Below, one piece after another: positions 1 through 9,417 of a stretch of DNA of 64,000 nucleotides. A model generated the notes under the pieces. The model was not told where the DNA came from and ran no database searches. It saw nothing but the letters and a program-made list of their open reading frames with translations. The position numbers and the translations under genes were made by a program. The stretch spans positions 21,677 through 85,676 of the forward strand of contig NZ_KI260545.1 in assembly GCF_000468035.1 (NCBI RefSeq), read 5' to 3'. This DNA comes from Selenomonas sp. oral taxon 892 str. F0426. GTDB taxonomy: Bacteria > Bacillota > Negativicutes > Selenomonadales > Selenomonadaceae. Each line of letters begins with the position of its first letter. Position 1 is the first letter of the stretch.

Positions 1-1524
1 GATTTTTTCACCAATCACCACGGAAACCAGACCATTGTCACCAAATTTGTCCGTCAATCTCCCATATAGCGTGATATATTGCGGCTCATTCGCCATCTGC
101 TCAATATCCGCACGCGTATAGCGGCGCGTTGTCAGATTGAACTGATTGGATTTATTGGTGAGCTGGGCAATTCTATCAAAGTACAGCGGTCGAAACGGTG
201 CTATCTCTGCCTCCATCTGGAGTGATTTCAGGAAGTCGTCATAGCTCTCCATCGCCCCTGCCAATTCTCTGCGCTGCTTGTTTTCCATATAGGAGGCATT
301 GCGCTTCCGATCATCCTCAGAGATCGTTACCGGCTCAAAATAACCGCCCCCCTCAATCGCCCGAATGTAGGAAAACACATCCACAGGATCGACTTCCGGC
401 ACCGTCACCTCGGGCATCGTATCGCGCACGATCTGTCGCTCCGCTGGATTATCATCGATGAAAACGAGGCTGTCCGTACCGATATTGATCTCTTCAGCAA
501 TCGCTTGGATGTTTCGATTCTTTGGTTCCCAGTTGGCTCGGAAGGAAACAAAATCATCTACATGAAGCACACTATCCGGGTGGTCAAATCCCGTCTTGGC
601 AACATCTTCCTCATTCTTGGAGCAAACCGCCAAAATGATGCCTCGCGCCTTCAGCCCCAAGACATATTGCTGAAATGCAGTATATGCCTCAGCCGTCGGC
701 GTTTCGTGCCCGATCTCAATATTCTCCATGCCATCATCGCCAATGATGCCGCCCCAGAGAGTGTTGTCGAGATCCAAGACAAGGCATTTTTTGTTTTTAC
801 CCAAGATCCCCTTGATGATCTTCGCGAGACTGAGCGAAACATCTGGGATCACATCGTAGCTCATCGCAAATTTATAGGCATAGTACTGGAAACGATCATG
901 CCACTTAGAGAGTCCAATACGTGCAGCAAGTCCGTGTAAATCATGCAGATAGAAATTATTATGCGTTGCGGCATAGTCGGAAAAGCTTCGGTTAAGGAGC
1001 TCGATAAACCGCGTCATCCCGTAGGACTCGACCGTATCCAAATTTCCAAGACCTGTCTCATACGAGAGTTCCATATTGTTCTGTATGATGATTGCAGAAG
1101 GATAACGCGCAGCGAGTTTCTCCCAAATCTGCGTAAATCGTTTCATCTCCGCATCGTGTTTATCACGAACCACATCGTTGCTGTCACCGAGCGTAGGAGC
1201 GTCCAAAATATTTACTACACTCGTAAATACAACAATGATCTCCGGCTGAAATTCGTCAAGTTCCGAGTTACCAAAAACGGCATCCTCATAGTACTTATTG
1301 TATTCGGATTGATAGAACTGCGGACGAATCCCTGCCTCTAGAAGAAAGAGTTCCAGAACATTCTTAATGTCATCGGTTGTCGATCCGCAGAGAACGGCAA
1401 TCCGTTTGTCCATATATCCCGTACCCTCACGCGCCAACAATGCCCGTCGGATGCTCTTTTGCTTTCGCATCAAGAGATCATTGTCATACGGATAGGTAAA
1501 GATTTTCTGTAAATCAAGCGGCAT
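1..1524 (-). CDS. FkbH-like HAD-IIIC family protein, 3' end outside window
   Basis: The first 508 residues of a leftward gene are present; the C-terminus lies beyond base 1. The start is an ATG at 1524 preceded by AGGAGGCGATTAT. A HAD phosphatase-like core is clear from the motif DLDNTLWGG at about residues 251-259, and the conserved FkbH stretch LTNKSNQFNLTTRR appears near residue 460, leading into what is usually a GNAT-like C-terminal domain. FkbH-type proteins load a three-carbon glyceryl unit onto a carrier protein in polyketide pathways; relatives in polysaccharide clusters are thought to act in acyl or glyceryl decoration of surface glycans. It is the last visible gene of the polysaccharide operon and follows an SGNH-like membrane protein. 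Family is secure; substrate is unknown. Confidence 0.82.
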   Translation of the reverse strand, partial: MPLDLQKIFTYPYDNDLLMRKQKSIRRALLAREGTGYMDKRIAVLCGSTTDDIKNVLELFLLEAGIRPQFYQSEYNKYYEDAVFGNSELDEFQPEIIVVFTSVVNILDAPTLGDSNDVVRDKHDAEMKRFTQIWEKLAARYPSAIIIQNNMELSYETGLGNLDTVESYGMTRFIELLNRSFSDYAATHNNFYLHDLHGLAARIGLSKWHDRFQYYAYKFAMSYDVIPDVSLSLAKIIKGILGKNKKCLVLDLDNTLWGGIIGDDGMENIEIGHETPTAEAYTAFQQYVLGLKARGIILAVCSKNEEDVAKTGFDHPDSVLHVDDFVSFRANWEPKNRNIQAIAEEINIGTDSLVFIDDNPAERQIVRDTMPEVTVPEVDPVDVFSYIRAIEGGGYFEPVTISEDDRKRNASYMENKQRRELAGAMESYDDFLKSLQMEAEIAPFRPLYFDRIAQLTNKSNQFNLTTRRYTRADIEQMANEPQYITLYGRLTDKFGDNGLVSVVIGEKI

Positions 1525-1583
1525 ATAATCGCCTCCTATAAAAATTACTTTATTATACGGAGTCAAATCATTATCGCAGAGTC

Positions 1584-2576
1584 CTAGTAGGAGTTTAATT
1601 CATTTTCCAAATCACGAATATGCTCCTCTACATTGTCTTTCGTCACCCAAACACCGAATCCACGGGGGAGGGGACTATCTTCCATTCCAAAGATACGGTC
1701 AATGATCTTATCTCCCACATTCGGACGATAGTGAGCCGTATCATAGTAGTTATGGTTATCTATCGCAATCTCATTCAATCCGCTAAAATCATAATATCCT
1801 GTAATCCTAGCCAGTCGTCGTTTGAACTCATTGAATTCATTAAGGTCAATCTCTAAATAGTTCACCTTGCTCATTGGATTGATGAACACGATGAGTTCAA
1901 TGCCATTTTCATCCGCCAGCTCTTTGATCTCCTGTATTTCTTGCATTGCCTCATCCATTCGATTACCGGAGCCACGCGTTGTAACATAGAGAAGGTTATT
2001 TGCATATTTCTCAGGATCTTTCTCTATTTCTTGCTCTGTTATGTAATGAAAAGGTCTTCCTGTATCATAAATATCAAAAACAGTGCCCTTAGTTTTCGCC
2101 GAAACAATTGATGGTTTTTGTAACAAGAGCAATACGTACTGCGCCCAATCATATTCTTTATAAGATCTGCGCAAAAAATTCTTCTCATTGACCTTGGGAT
2201 CGCCCCAATAAGAAACATTATCTACGCCAAGAAGAATCTGCCGTATCTCAACCCCACCTGCAATAAGCTGTTTCATATCATTCAGCCACTCATAGGGAAC
2301 ACCGGCAGCATACGTCATATTATAATACGTATATCCATTATGGATGCGTGTGAGATCTATGCTTCCCACACGAGACGGTCCAAAACAAAACGCATTGTAT
2401 TTTTGGGGATTTTGCAGCAAAAACTTCATTTTAACGTAATGTTCCGGTGTCCCAAGTTTCGGTGTCGAATAGTCGCCCCTGAAAAGCCCGTAATCGTCTA
2501 CTACATAATTATAGCCCATCAGGATCAATAAAAAGACTCCCGTAATAAAAATAAGTCTTTTCACATACTGTTTCAC
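1584..2576 (-). CDS. SGNH/DltD-like membrane-anchored protein
   Basis: A 330-residue protein with a GTG start preceded by GGGAGAATATCT. One N-terminal membrane segment (about residues 8-25) precedes an extracytoplasmic domain. CFGPSRVGSIDL near residue 65 resembles the nucleophile block of SGNH-like surface-polysaccharide proteins, and DTAHYRPNVGDKI near residue 280 resembles their Asp-x-x-His block. Proteins of this type usually work with an MBOAT acyltransferase to O-acylate polysaccharides or teichoic acid; no MBOAT is in view, but the adjacent FkbH-like gene runs off the window and one could follow. The assignment rests on motif shape only, so catalytic activity is an inference. Confidence 0.5.
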   Translation of the reverse strand: MKQYVKRLIFITGVFLLILMGYNYVVDDYGLFRGDYSTPKLGTPEHYVKMKFLLQNPQKYNAFCFGPSRVGSIDLTRIHNGYTYYNMTYAAGVPYEWLNDMKQLIAGGVEIRQILLGVDNVSYWGDPKVNEKNFLRRSYKEYDWAQYVLLLLQKPSIVSAKTKGTVFDIYDTGRPFHYITEQEIEKDPEKYANNLLYVTTRGSGNRMDEAMQEIQEIKELADENGIELIVFINPMSKVNYLEIDLNEFNEFKRRLARITGYYDFSGLNEIAIDNHNYYDTAHYRPNVGDKIIDRIFGMEDSPLPRGFGVWVTKDNVEEHIRDLENELNSY

Positions 2577-2629
2577 AGATATTCTCCCAAAAAATCACTT
2601 AAGTTCCGCTCATTTTAACACGCAAAGTT

Positions 2630-2662
2630 CCTGCCGCATTTCTTTACATAAAATACGGCAGG
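2630..2662 (-). other. Inverted repeat between aminotransferase and SGNH-like gene
   Basis: Arms CCTGCCG (2630-2636) and CGGCAGG (2656-2662) flank a 19-base AT-rich loop in the 110-base gap downstream of the aminotransferase gene. There is no clear U-run after it on either strand, so it may be a weak transcript-processing or stability hairpin and not a true terminator. Confidence 0.35.
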
Positions 2663-2686
2663 AGCCTCATAAACGAATCGAATTGC

Positions 2687-3772
2687 TCAAGAAAAATATG
2701 CCTTAATGTGTGCACAAACCTCAGTAATTTCCTCATCTGTCAATTGTGCCGCAGATGGAAGCCAAAGTCCCTTACGTGCAATCTCCTCCGTCACTGGATA
2801 GCTGCCCTCATAGCCGTAGGCAGGTTCTGCATGAAGCGGTGGATAGAAATCGCGCGAACCCACGCCGTGCTCCTTCAGATAGGCTTTCAGGCTTTCGCGA
2901 TCCTCTACGAGAATATCAATAAACCACGGGGTCGTGTTTTCATAATTCGTAGGAATAAACTCGATCTCTTTGACATCAGAAAGCAGCTTTTCGTACAGCT
3001 TGCCGATTTCCTTCTTGCGCTCGACACGATAGGAAAGCTTCTTCATTTGTTCCAAGCCGACGACCGCCTGCAGATCTGTGAACTTAAAGTTCCAGCCCTT
3101 GATAAGATAGTGATCCATACCGCCCTGCGAGCGTCCGAAATCACGTATTTTCTTGATACGGTCGAACAGTTCCGCATCGTCCGTGATGAGCGCACCGCCC
3201 TGACCGGTCGTGATGACCTTCGGCGCACTGAATGAAAAACTGCCGATATGCCCGAAAAGCCCGAGATGCTTTCCGTTGAATCGTGAGCCGAGAGACTGTG
3301 CGGCATCCTCAATCAACCAGAGTCCCTTCTCTTTGCAGAATTCTGCAAACTTCTCGATTTCATCCGGATAGCGCCCATTGATCGTTACGAGCATAACAGC
3401 CTTTGTTTTCGGTGTAATCGCCGCTTTCATTTTTTCAAAATCCATGCAGAGATTTTTCCGATTGATATCCACGAAAACAGCCTTTGCTCCAATCAGCTCT
3501 GCAGAGTTCGGTGTGGCAACCATTGTATAGTCAGGAACGATAACCTCATCATCCTTCTTCACACCACAGGCCATCAGGGCAATTGAAAGGCTGACCGTAC
3601 CATTTGCAACGACAGAACAATACTTCGCCCCTGTGTATTCGGCGATACGGTCTTCAAACTCACGCGTCTTTCGGAACTCTGTCACCCAGCCGCCGGACTT
3701 CATATACTCATGTACTGCATTCGCCTCAGCTTCGTCAAACCACGGCTCCATCTGATTGATAAATTTATCCAT
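2687..3772 (-). CDS. DegT/DnrJ/EryC1/StrS-family sugar aminotransferase
   Basis: A 361-residue PLP enzyme expected to aminate a nucleotide-activated keto sugar in the cytoplasm. The start at 3772 (MDKFINQ) is chosen because it has an AGGAGAATACAC ribosome site; an in-frame extension of 18 residues upstream lacks one. The fold-type I signature is clear: EDAAQS at residues 155-160 and SFSFSAPKVITTGQGG with the probable PLP lysine at Lys185. With the neighbouring Gmd-like dehydratase this could make a GDP-4-amino sugar of the perosamine type, but a role on another keto sugar is equally possible. The next gene encodes a hexapeptide acyltransferase, the usual partner that N-acylates such amino sugars. 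Confidence 0.87.
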   Translation of the reverse strand: MDKFINQMEPWFDEAEANAVHEYMKSGGWVTEFRKTREFEDRIAEYTGAKYCSVVANGTVSLSIALMACGVKKDDEVIVPDYTMVATPNSAELIGAKAVFVDINRKNLCMDFEKMKAAITPKTKAVMLVTINGRYPDEIEKFAEFCKEKGLWLIEDAAQSLGSRFNGKHLGLFGHIGSFSFSAPKVITTGQGGALITDDAELFDRIKKIRDFGRSQGGMDHYLIKGWNFKFTDLQAVVGLEQMKKLSYRVERKKEIGKLYEKLLSDVKEIEFIPTNYENTTPWFIDILVEDRESLKAYLKEHGVGSRDFYPPLHAEPAYGYEGSYPVTEEIARKGLWLPSAAQLTDEEITEVCAHIKAYFS

Positions 3773-3833
3773 GTGTATTCTCCTATAAAATCTCACCAAG
3801 TAAAACTTATGTACAGCAGCGAGCATTAACCTC

Positions 3834-4394
3834 TTATCTGCCAGACACGGAGTTTAGAAATTCTCGTTCCTTCGCCAAAATTTCCTCGCGGTTTCTTGGC
3901 ACCATCGACTTTGCCGGATTGCCTAGATGCAAATACCATTCCTTTGTAGATTTATTGACTAGCGATAATGCACCTACTGCCGAGCCTTCAGCAATGGTAA
4001 CATTGGGCAAAATCACGGTATTTGACCCGATAAGCACATGATTTTTTATGACAACTTCAGCTGCCTGGCATTTCGGTCTGAACTGAATGGGAATGGTCAC
4101 ATTTCCAAACCCCTCCAAGAAGTCATCCGATCCGCAAATAATACGGCATCCTGCAGCAATACCACAGTAGTTGCCTACTTCAAAGTAGGAGGCTTTTCCT
4201 CCAATAACAGAGCAGGAAGGAGATATATGACAGTAATCGCCGATCTTCACACTGGTGGTAAAATAACAAAAATCGTCAATGATGACATTATCGCCAATCT
4301 CCACTTCACCAGGGTAGCGGAAATATACGTTGCGCCCAATCTGGACATTCTTTCCGATCTTCTTGAATTTATACACCAGATCTGTATATGGCAT
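3834..4394 (-). CDS. Left-handed beta-helix (hexapeptide repeat) acyltransferase
   Basis: A 186-residue protein built largely of hexapeptide turns (for example VEIGDNVIIDDFCYF and VIKNHVLIGSNTVIL), the trimeric left-handed beta-helix fold of acyl-CoA sugar acyltransferases. The ATG at 4394 follows GGAGGTGCAATT. It lies just before the DegT-type aminotransferase in the operon, which fits N- or O-acetylation of the aminated sugar or of a completed glycan. Family fold is clear; acyl donor and acceptor cannot be read from the sequence. Confidence 0.82.
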   Translation of the reverse strand: MPYTDLVYKFKKIGKNVQIGRNVYFRYPGEVEIGDNVIIDDFCYFTTSVKIGDYCHISPSCSVIGGKASYFEVGNYCGIAAGCRIICGSDDFLEGFGNVTIPIQFRPKCQAAEVVIKNHVLIGSNTVILPNVTIAEGSAVGALSLVNKSTKEWYLHLGNPAKSMVPRNREEILAKEREFLNSVSGR

Positions 4395-4411
4395 AATTGC
4401 ACCTCCGACGA

Positions 4412-4819
4412 TCAGATGCGAACCCGATCCACCTCAGCCCCCAAATAGGGCCCATTCTTGATCTCGACGACCTGCGTACCGTCTTCTAATATCTTATACC
4501 CATGCGCGCCATTGAGCAAGACCAAAACTTCTCCCTGCTTGACAACAAAGCTGTCGAGCAGCGTATGTTCCTCATCCTCATCAAAGATACTTGCCTGAAT
4601 CGAACCTTTTTGAATCACAAGCACCTCTTGTGTTCGTTCGACCGTACGCTCTACAAGATTATGCTGATGCGCCAACAGATCCTTACCCGCTTCATAGCGC
4701 CATGTTCCAACCTGAATAAAGTCACTATCATCCGAAAAAAATCCAAGACCATCCTGAATATCATCTGCCGTGATATGCTTCGCTAAAATCTTCCCGCTTG
4801 GAGATTGTACGATTTTCAT
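4412..4819 (-). CDS. Cupin-fold protein of the sugar cluster
   Basis: A 135-residue single-domain cupin: the first motif region reads HQHNLVERTVERTQEVLVIQKG (about residues 51-72) and the second VLVLLNGAHGYK (about 98-109). The ATG at 4819 follows GAGGTACATAC. Small cupins in polysaccharide clusters can be sugar epimerases/isomerases (RmlC- or WbmG-like) or mere sugar-binding folds. Located between the reductase and the acyltransferase, it could epimerise a 4-keto GDP-sugar before reduction, but it is shorter than typical 3,5-epimerases, so I leave the function open. Confidence 0.68.
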   Translation of the reverse strand: MKIVQSPSGKILAKHITADDIQDGLGFFSDDSDFIQVGTWRYEAGKDLLAHQHNLVERTVERTQEVLVIQKGSIQASIFDEDEEHTLLDSFVVKQGEVLVLLNGAHGYKILEDGTQVVEIKNGPYLGAEVDRVRI

Positions 4820-4864
4820 GTATGTACCTCATTTCAATCAAATTACAACAAAACAAGAAGCACT

Positions 4865-5776
4865 TTAGCAATGCTCAAGATACCACTCGACCGTCTCCCG
4901 AATCCCATCTCTGAAATTCTTTTCCGGACTCCAGCCAAGGAGTTCAGCCCCCTTGCTCCCGTCCACAGTCTTATACGGAGCCCCATCAGGCTTCGAGGGA
5001 TCGAGTTTCAGTTCTCCCGTATAGCCGACATCCTCTTGGATGAGTTTCGCCATATCGATGATGGAAATTCCCTTACCTACACCGATGTTCACCGGCTGTT
5101 CCGAGTGCGGCGCATCAAGCCCGCGCACCATCGCTTCCGCACCATCATCGACATAGAGCCATTCGCGTACGGGCTTTCCCGACCCCCACACAATGACCTC
5201 GGGCAGGTTCTCGCGCTTTGCCTTGACAATCTTCATAACGAGAGCGCCGAGCGCATGGGATCGCTCCTCCTCGAAGTGATCCTCCGGACCGTACATATTG
5301 GAAAGAATCAGATTGAGGGAGTCCAGCCCATACTGCTTCTCATATGCCCATGCACCGACCCAGGAAGTCTTACGCGCATGACCATAAACCATCACTGACT
5401 CGTGTAGCTCTCCTTCCCAGAATTCGTCCTCTTTAAAGAATGTCGCGCGAGCCGGATAGGCACAATTCGAAATAGGGTTGACCAGTCGCTGCACAGAAAG
5501 CTCTCTGCAAGCCTCTAAGAGGTTGATCGTCATCAGAAGATTGTTGCGGAAAAGCTCTGCCGGATGCTTATAACCGAACTGGATTCCGCCAACGTATGCC
5601 GCACAGTTGATGACTTTCTCAGGCTTTACTTCTTTGAACAGCATTTGAACAGCGGAGAAATCCCGCAGATCCATCCCCATCGAAAGCGATGTCGGATAAA
5701 ATTCTAAACCACGTGCTTCCAGTTTTTTTGCGACACGTTTTCCAAGAAAGCCCGTCGCCCCCGTCAATAAAATCAT
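4865..5776 (-). CDS. GDP-L-fucose synthase-like NAD(P)-dependent epimerase/reductase
   Basis: A 303-residue short-chain dehydrogenase with the Rossmann motif TGATGFLG at the N-terminus. It follows the GDP-L-fucose synthase pattern: S103 and C105 in PISNCAYP match the Ser/Cys pair of that enzyme, [10 protein letters not shown] and the SHALGAL block match its substrate loop. The catalytic YxxxK is altered: Y131 is present but the lysine position is Arg135 (YGHAR, followed by Lys136). Its start overlaps the upstream Gmd-like gene by 4 bases (ATGA), so the two enzymes are translationally coupled and probably act in sequence on the same GDP-sugar. GDP-fucose or a GDP-6-deoxyheptose is the likely product; a retuned activity is possible because of the Lys-to-Arg change. 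Confidence 0.8.
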   Translation of the reverse strand: MILLTGATGFLGKRVAKKLEARGLEFYPTSLSMGMDLRDFSAVQMLFKEVKPEKVINCAAYVGGIQFGYKHPAELFRNNLLMTINLLEACRELSVQRLVNPISNCAYPARATFFKEDEFWEGELHESVMVYGHARKTSWVGAWAYEKQYGLDSLNLILSNMYGPEDHFEEERSHALGALVMKIVKAKRENLPEVIVWGSGKPVREWLYVDDGAEAMVRGLDAPHSEQPVNIGVGKGISIIDMAKLIQEDVGYTGELKLDPSKPDGAPYKTVDGSKGAELLGWSPEKNFRDGIRETVEWYLEHC

Positions 5777-6801
5777 TTGTGATCACCGCCATAGCTGTCA
5801 AACTTCATATCGTAGTCCATCATGATCTCTACAAGACGTTCGAAGCTCGTCTTGTTCGTCCATCCCAGCTTCTCCTTCGCCTTGGTCGGATCTCCCCACA
5901 GAAACTCGACCTCGGCAGGACGGAAGTACTTCGGATTCACCTCAACCAGCAGACGATTCGTCTTGCGGTCATACGCCTTTTCCTCGACACCCTCGCCGTC
6001 CCAGGCAAGCTCCACACCGATATGATGGAAAGCGAGTTCCGTAAACTCGCGTACTGTATGCGTTTCACCCGTCGCAATGACAAAGTCATCCGGCTTCTCC
6101 TGCTGCAGCATGAGCCACATTGCCTCGACGTAGTCCTTTGCATAGCCCCAATCGCGCTTCGCATCCAGATTGCCAAGGGAAATTTTATCCTGTCGCCCCT
6201 GCGCAATGCGCGCGACGGCGCGTGTGATTTTCTTCGTTACAAACGTCTCACCACGGCGCGGAGATTCATGGTTGAACAAGATGCCATTGCACGCATACAG
6301 ATTGTAGGCTTCTCTAAAGTTCACCGTAATCCAGTACGCATATAGCTTCGCTGCGCCGTACGGACTCTTGGGATAGAACGGAGTTTTCTCGCTCTGCGGT
6401 GCAGTCTCAGGAAGCCCGCCAAAGAGTTCCGATGTCGATGCCTGATAAAAACGCGTATTGCTGCGCATCTCTCGAATCGTGTCAAGAAGTCGAAGCGTAC
6501 CCAGCCCATCTACATCTGCGGTAAATTCAGGCACGTCAAAAGAAACCTGCACATGGGATTGTGCCGCCAAATTATAAATTTCATCCGGCTGAATCTTTTC
6601 CATCAGGCGATTGAGGTTGGATGAGTCAATCATATCACCGTGATACGTGTGAATATCCTTCATCAAATGCTCGATACGTGCCGTATTAAACACGCTCGCA
6701 CGGCGAACAATGCCATGCACCTCATAGCCTTTTTCCAGCAGAAATTCTGCAAGATAGGAGCCATCTTGCCCCGTCAGCCCTGTAATAAATGCTTTTTTCA
6801 T
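5773..6801 (-). CDS. gmd: GDP-mannose 4,6-dehydratase-like enzyme (Gmd/DmhA type)
   Basis: A 342-residue SDR enzyme very close in pattern to Gmd: GLTGQDG nucleotide loop at residues 8-14, STSELFG with Thr123 and Glu125, Tyr148 and Lys152 of the YxxxK pair, and the conserved [17 protein letters not shown] loop from about residue 173. The start at 6801 follows GGAGGACGAAG. Gmd converts GDP-D-mannose to the 4-keto-6-deoxy sugar; close homologues in heptose clusters (DmhA type) dehydrate GDP-D-glycero-D-manno-heptose. The adjacent hddC-like gene makes the heptose substrate plausible here. Sequence alone does not separate the two substrates. Confidence 0.85.
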   Translation of the reverse strand: MKKAFITGLTGQDGSYLAEFLLEKGYEVHGIVRRASVFNTARIEHLMKDIHTYHGDMIDSSNLNRLMEKIQPDEIYNLAAQSHVQVSFDVPEFTADVDGLGTLRLLDTIREMRSNTRFYQASTSELFGGLPETAPQSEKTPFYPKSPYGAAKLYAYWITVNFREAYNLYACNGILFNHESPRRGETFVTKKITRAVARIAQGRQDKISLGNLDAKRDWGYAKDYVEAMWLMLQQEKPDDFVIATGETHTVREFTELAFHHIGVELAWDGEGVEEKAYDRKTNRLLVEVNPKYFRPAEVEFLWGDPTKAKEKLGWTNKTSFERLVEIMMDYDMKFDSYGGDHK

Positions 6802-6830
6802 CTTCGTCCTCCATTCTATACTTTGTAGAT

Positions 6831-7526
6831 TCACGCAAATCCACTATCTGCATATCTATCTCTAGCCTGAAAGTAATCCTCAGGAATGCCAATATCGATA
6901 AAAAATCCATCCGAAAGATACGCTATGATGTCCAACTTTCGGACATAGATTTCCAAATGTTTTTCAAAGGAAAACTTATCCTCCGCCTCATTCAGTAGAT
7001 CCCTTCGAAGGCAGTAGATGCCACCATTGATCCAACCGGCAGATTGCTGCTCCTTTTCACGAAAAGCGCAAACTTGTTTTCCTTCCAGAACCACGGTACC
7101 ATACCGATCAAAGTCCTTCATTTCTTTAACGGCAATGGAAACATCCGCCTTGGATTCTTCAAATTCCCTCTTCATCTGAGAAAAGTCCACATCAAAGTAG
7201 GTATCTCCATTGAGCACAAAGACATTTTCCTCGTCACAACAGGAAAGTGCTTTCTTGATTGCGCCCCCTGTCAAAAGAGGCGTTTTCTCCTCCGAATAAA
7301 TCAACCGGACTCCACGATAGCTATCGCCAAAATATTCCTCGATCTTATTGTGCATATACCCTGTTGACAGAATGATTTTCTCGAAACCATATTGAAACAG
7401 CTTATCCAATAAGATTGATAAAAACGGCGTTCCCCTGTCATCTATGGAAGCCATTGGTTTAGGTACATCTGAGACAATATGCTTCAGCCGTGTACCAAAG
7501 CCACCGGCCAAAATGATTGCTTCCAT
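6831..7526 (-). CDS. hddC: D-glycero-D-manno-heptose 1-phosphate guanylyltransferase-like (HddC)
   Basis: A 231-residue nucleotidyltransferase with LAGGFGTRL at residues 6-14 and KPM at 23-25, followed by NGDTYFDVD near residue 104, the metal/sugar-binding block. Length and the [19 protein letters not shown] pattern are those of HddC, which makes GDP-D-glycero-alpha-D-manno-heptose from the 1-phosphate and GTP; glucose-1-phosphate-type relatives are the main alternative. The start follows TAGGAGGAGATAC. It sits directly before the Gmd-like gene, and an HddA-type kinase lies further up the same operon. The isomerase GmhA and phosphatase GmhB that complete the route are not in the window. Confidence 0.75.
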   Translation of the reverse strand: MEAIILAGGFGTRLKHIVSDVPKPMASIDDRGTPFLSILLDKLFQYGFEKIILSTGYMHNKIEEYFGDSYRGVRLIYSEEKTPLLTGGAIKKALSCCDEENVFVLNGDTYFDVDFSQMKREFEESKADVSIAVKEMKDFDRYGTVVLEGKQVCAFREKEQQSAGWINGGIYCLRRDLLNEAEDKFSFEKHLEIYVRKLDIIAYLSDGFFIDIGIPEDYFQARDRYADSGFA

Positions 7527-7553
7527 GTATCTCCTCCTAAAAAGACTTAGACC

Positions 7554-8153
7554 TTACAGAAACCAGCCGCGATAGGTCAGATCATAGGTCAAATCCTTCT
7601 GCCTTGTCCCAATCACTTTGCCGGGTACACCTCCCACAAGGCTGAATGGCGGAACGGACTGCGTGACAACAGCCCCGGGGAGGATGACCGCCCCCTCCCC
7701 AATGGTAACCCCGGGCATAATCATCGCCCGTGTGCCGATCCACACGCGATCCTCGATCCGAACCGGTGCGGAATAATAGGCAAAATCCGTTGAATTGATT
7801 CGATGACCACCGGTATATATGGCGGCTTCTGCCGAGATGTTTACATTATTCCCAATATATACATCATCGCGCCAATCAAGAATGACATTTCGATTGATTG
7901 CCGTATTTTTCCCGATCGAAATACCATGAAAAGTTGGTGGGTATAGGTAAACCCCCATATAAATAAAGACTGATCTATCCATCTTCATTTTTACAACAAA
8001 GCGATAGTAAACCCATCGAAATAATTCGCAAGGGATATGTGCAATGATGTGATTCACAATGTATCCACGAAAAAAACTATTTGTTGCTAATAAAAGTTCT
8101 TTCAGTGGCGGAAGATCATTGATATATCTCATAAACTTACCGGACTTTTTCAA
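7554..8153 (-). CDS. WbbJ-like hexapeptide O-acetyltransferase
   Basis: A 199-residue protein with a left-handed beta-helix of the maltose/galactoside O-acetyltransferase kind: ISIGKNTAINRNVILDWRDDVYIGNNV and the C-terminal VWIGTRAMIMPGVTIGEGAVI blocks. A TTG at 8153 is preferred over the ATG at 8132 because GGGAG lies 7-8 bases before it; it overlaps the upstream glycosyltransferase by 17 bases. Proteins of this type O-acetylate sugars of O-antigen or capsule in the cytoplasm. Acceptor unknown. Confidence 0.82.
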   Translation of the reverse strand: MKKSGKFMRYINDLPPLKELLLATNSFFRGYIVNHIIAHIPCELFRWVYYRFVVKMKMDRSVFIYMGVYLYPPTFHGISIGKNTAINRNVILDWRDDVYIGNNVNISAEAAIYTGGHRINSTDFAYYSAPVRIEDRVWIGTRAMIMPGVTIGEGAVILPGAVVTQSVPPFSLVGGVPGKVIGTRQKDLTYDLTYRGWFL

Positions 8154-9354
8154 AATTTTCTCCCACCTTAAGTCCTAGAATCGTCGCCCATTTTTTTCTA
8201 TTCTTCGGCGAAACAAAGGTATCATAAAAAAATTCAACTGCCCCCCGAGATAGAGAGCTTCTCACTTCTGCCGATTCTGTCAGGCAACCCATGTGTTCCA
8301 AATACTCCTCCGTTCTCGATGAGACAAGATACGGTTTCTCGTACTCCGTCGTAAAAGGAACTCCTTCAAAACAATGCTCCGATGCCACAATCGGAATCCC
8401 GATCGAGAGACCTTCAATCAATTTCAATTTCGTCCCGGAGCCAACAATAATCGGTGAAACCATAAAACGGCAAGAACATAGTAACTCATACAGACGTTCC
8501 TCACTAACAAAGCCGGTAAATTCAATATTTGCATGAGAAAACTCTTTTCGAACAGAATCCTTAACCCCGCCTGTAATGAGCAATTTCATCTCCGGATAAC
8601 GTTTTGAGTACTTCGGAAAAACAGTTTTGCAAAACTCCTTCATACTATAATAGTTTACATAGGAATTCAGTGAACCATTGAAAATGATATGCTTTGAAGC
8701 CCTTTCTTTCCATCGAATATCAGGCATCTCCATTGGAATCGGCAAAAAGATCACATTGGTCAATCCAAACTCCTTTTCCAAAATTTCCTTATCCACCGGA
8801 GAGACTGTAACAATCTTGTCCGCCTGCGGCAAAATTGTTCTTTCATACTTTTTCATCCGGCTAATTTCCGGCCAAGCCAGACAACCATATTTAGACAATG
8901 CTTCCTGCTCGTAAATATATTCCACATTATGTTCAACAAGAATGATCCGTATTCCCTTTTTTTTCACAGTTTCAAAGTCGATATGCTCTGCCGTAAATGG
9001 CAGTTCAAGAAGAATTGTATCAATATTATGCTTCTCGATGTAGTCCATCACATGTTTCTTATTTTCTCTTGATTCAAGAACCTGAGCACGTCTTGGTTTA
9101 CCGGACAGCAGCCATTCCGACAGCGCCTTCACTGGTCGTTTGCCAACCTTTGGATGACAACGCCGAAGAATCAAAAGATCTTCGAATTCCGGCATGTACT
9201 CGCGCCAATCCTCGCATCCATCATTGACATTACTCATGACACCGTAAAGTTTGACCCCCATCTGATGCAACATACGATGATGTACCCGGAGACCTTGCAG
9301 TCCCCCGTCGATAGCAGGATAAACTTTCAGCGGCATAATTACAAGAATATTCAT
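8137..9354 (-). CDS. Family 4-type (GT-B) glycosyltransferase
   Basis: A 405-residue GT-B protein. The N-terminus (ILVIMPLKVYPAIDGGLQGLRVH) is the glycine-rich acceptor-binding loop; the C-terminal half has IIFNGSLNSYVNYYS, and GSGTKLKLIEGLSIGIPIVAS, the nucleotide-sugar binding block of GT4-like enzymes. The ATG at 9354 has AAGGTG six bases upstream; a GTG three codons earlier is the alternative. It transfers one sugar of the repeat unit to the lipid-linked intermediate on the cytoplasmic face; donor unknown. Confidence 0.82.
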   Translation of the reverse strand: MNILVIMPLKVYPAIDGGLQGLRVHHRMLHQMGVKLYGVMSNVNDGCEDWREYMPEFEDLLILRRCHPKVGKRPVKALSEWLLSGKPRRAQVLESRENKKHVMDYIEKHNIDTILLELPFTAEHIDFETVKKKGIRIILVEHNVEYIYEQEALSKYGCLAWPEISRMKKYERTILPQADKIVTVSPVDKEILEKEFGLTNVIFLPIPMEMPDIRWKERASKHIIFNGSLNSYVNYYSMKEFCKTVFPKYSKRYPEMKLLITGGVKDSVRKEFSHANIEFTGFVSEERLYELLCSCRFMVSPIIVGSGTKLKLIEGLSIGIPIVASEHCFEGVPFTTEYEKPYLVSSRTEEYLEHMGCLTESAEVRSSLSRGAVEFFYDTFVSPKNRKKWATILGLKVGENFEKVR

Positions 9355-9417
9355 CCAGTTCACCTTTTTCGAGCATTCGATTCAATGTTAACATAATCCG
9401 GAATATACCATCTAAAA

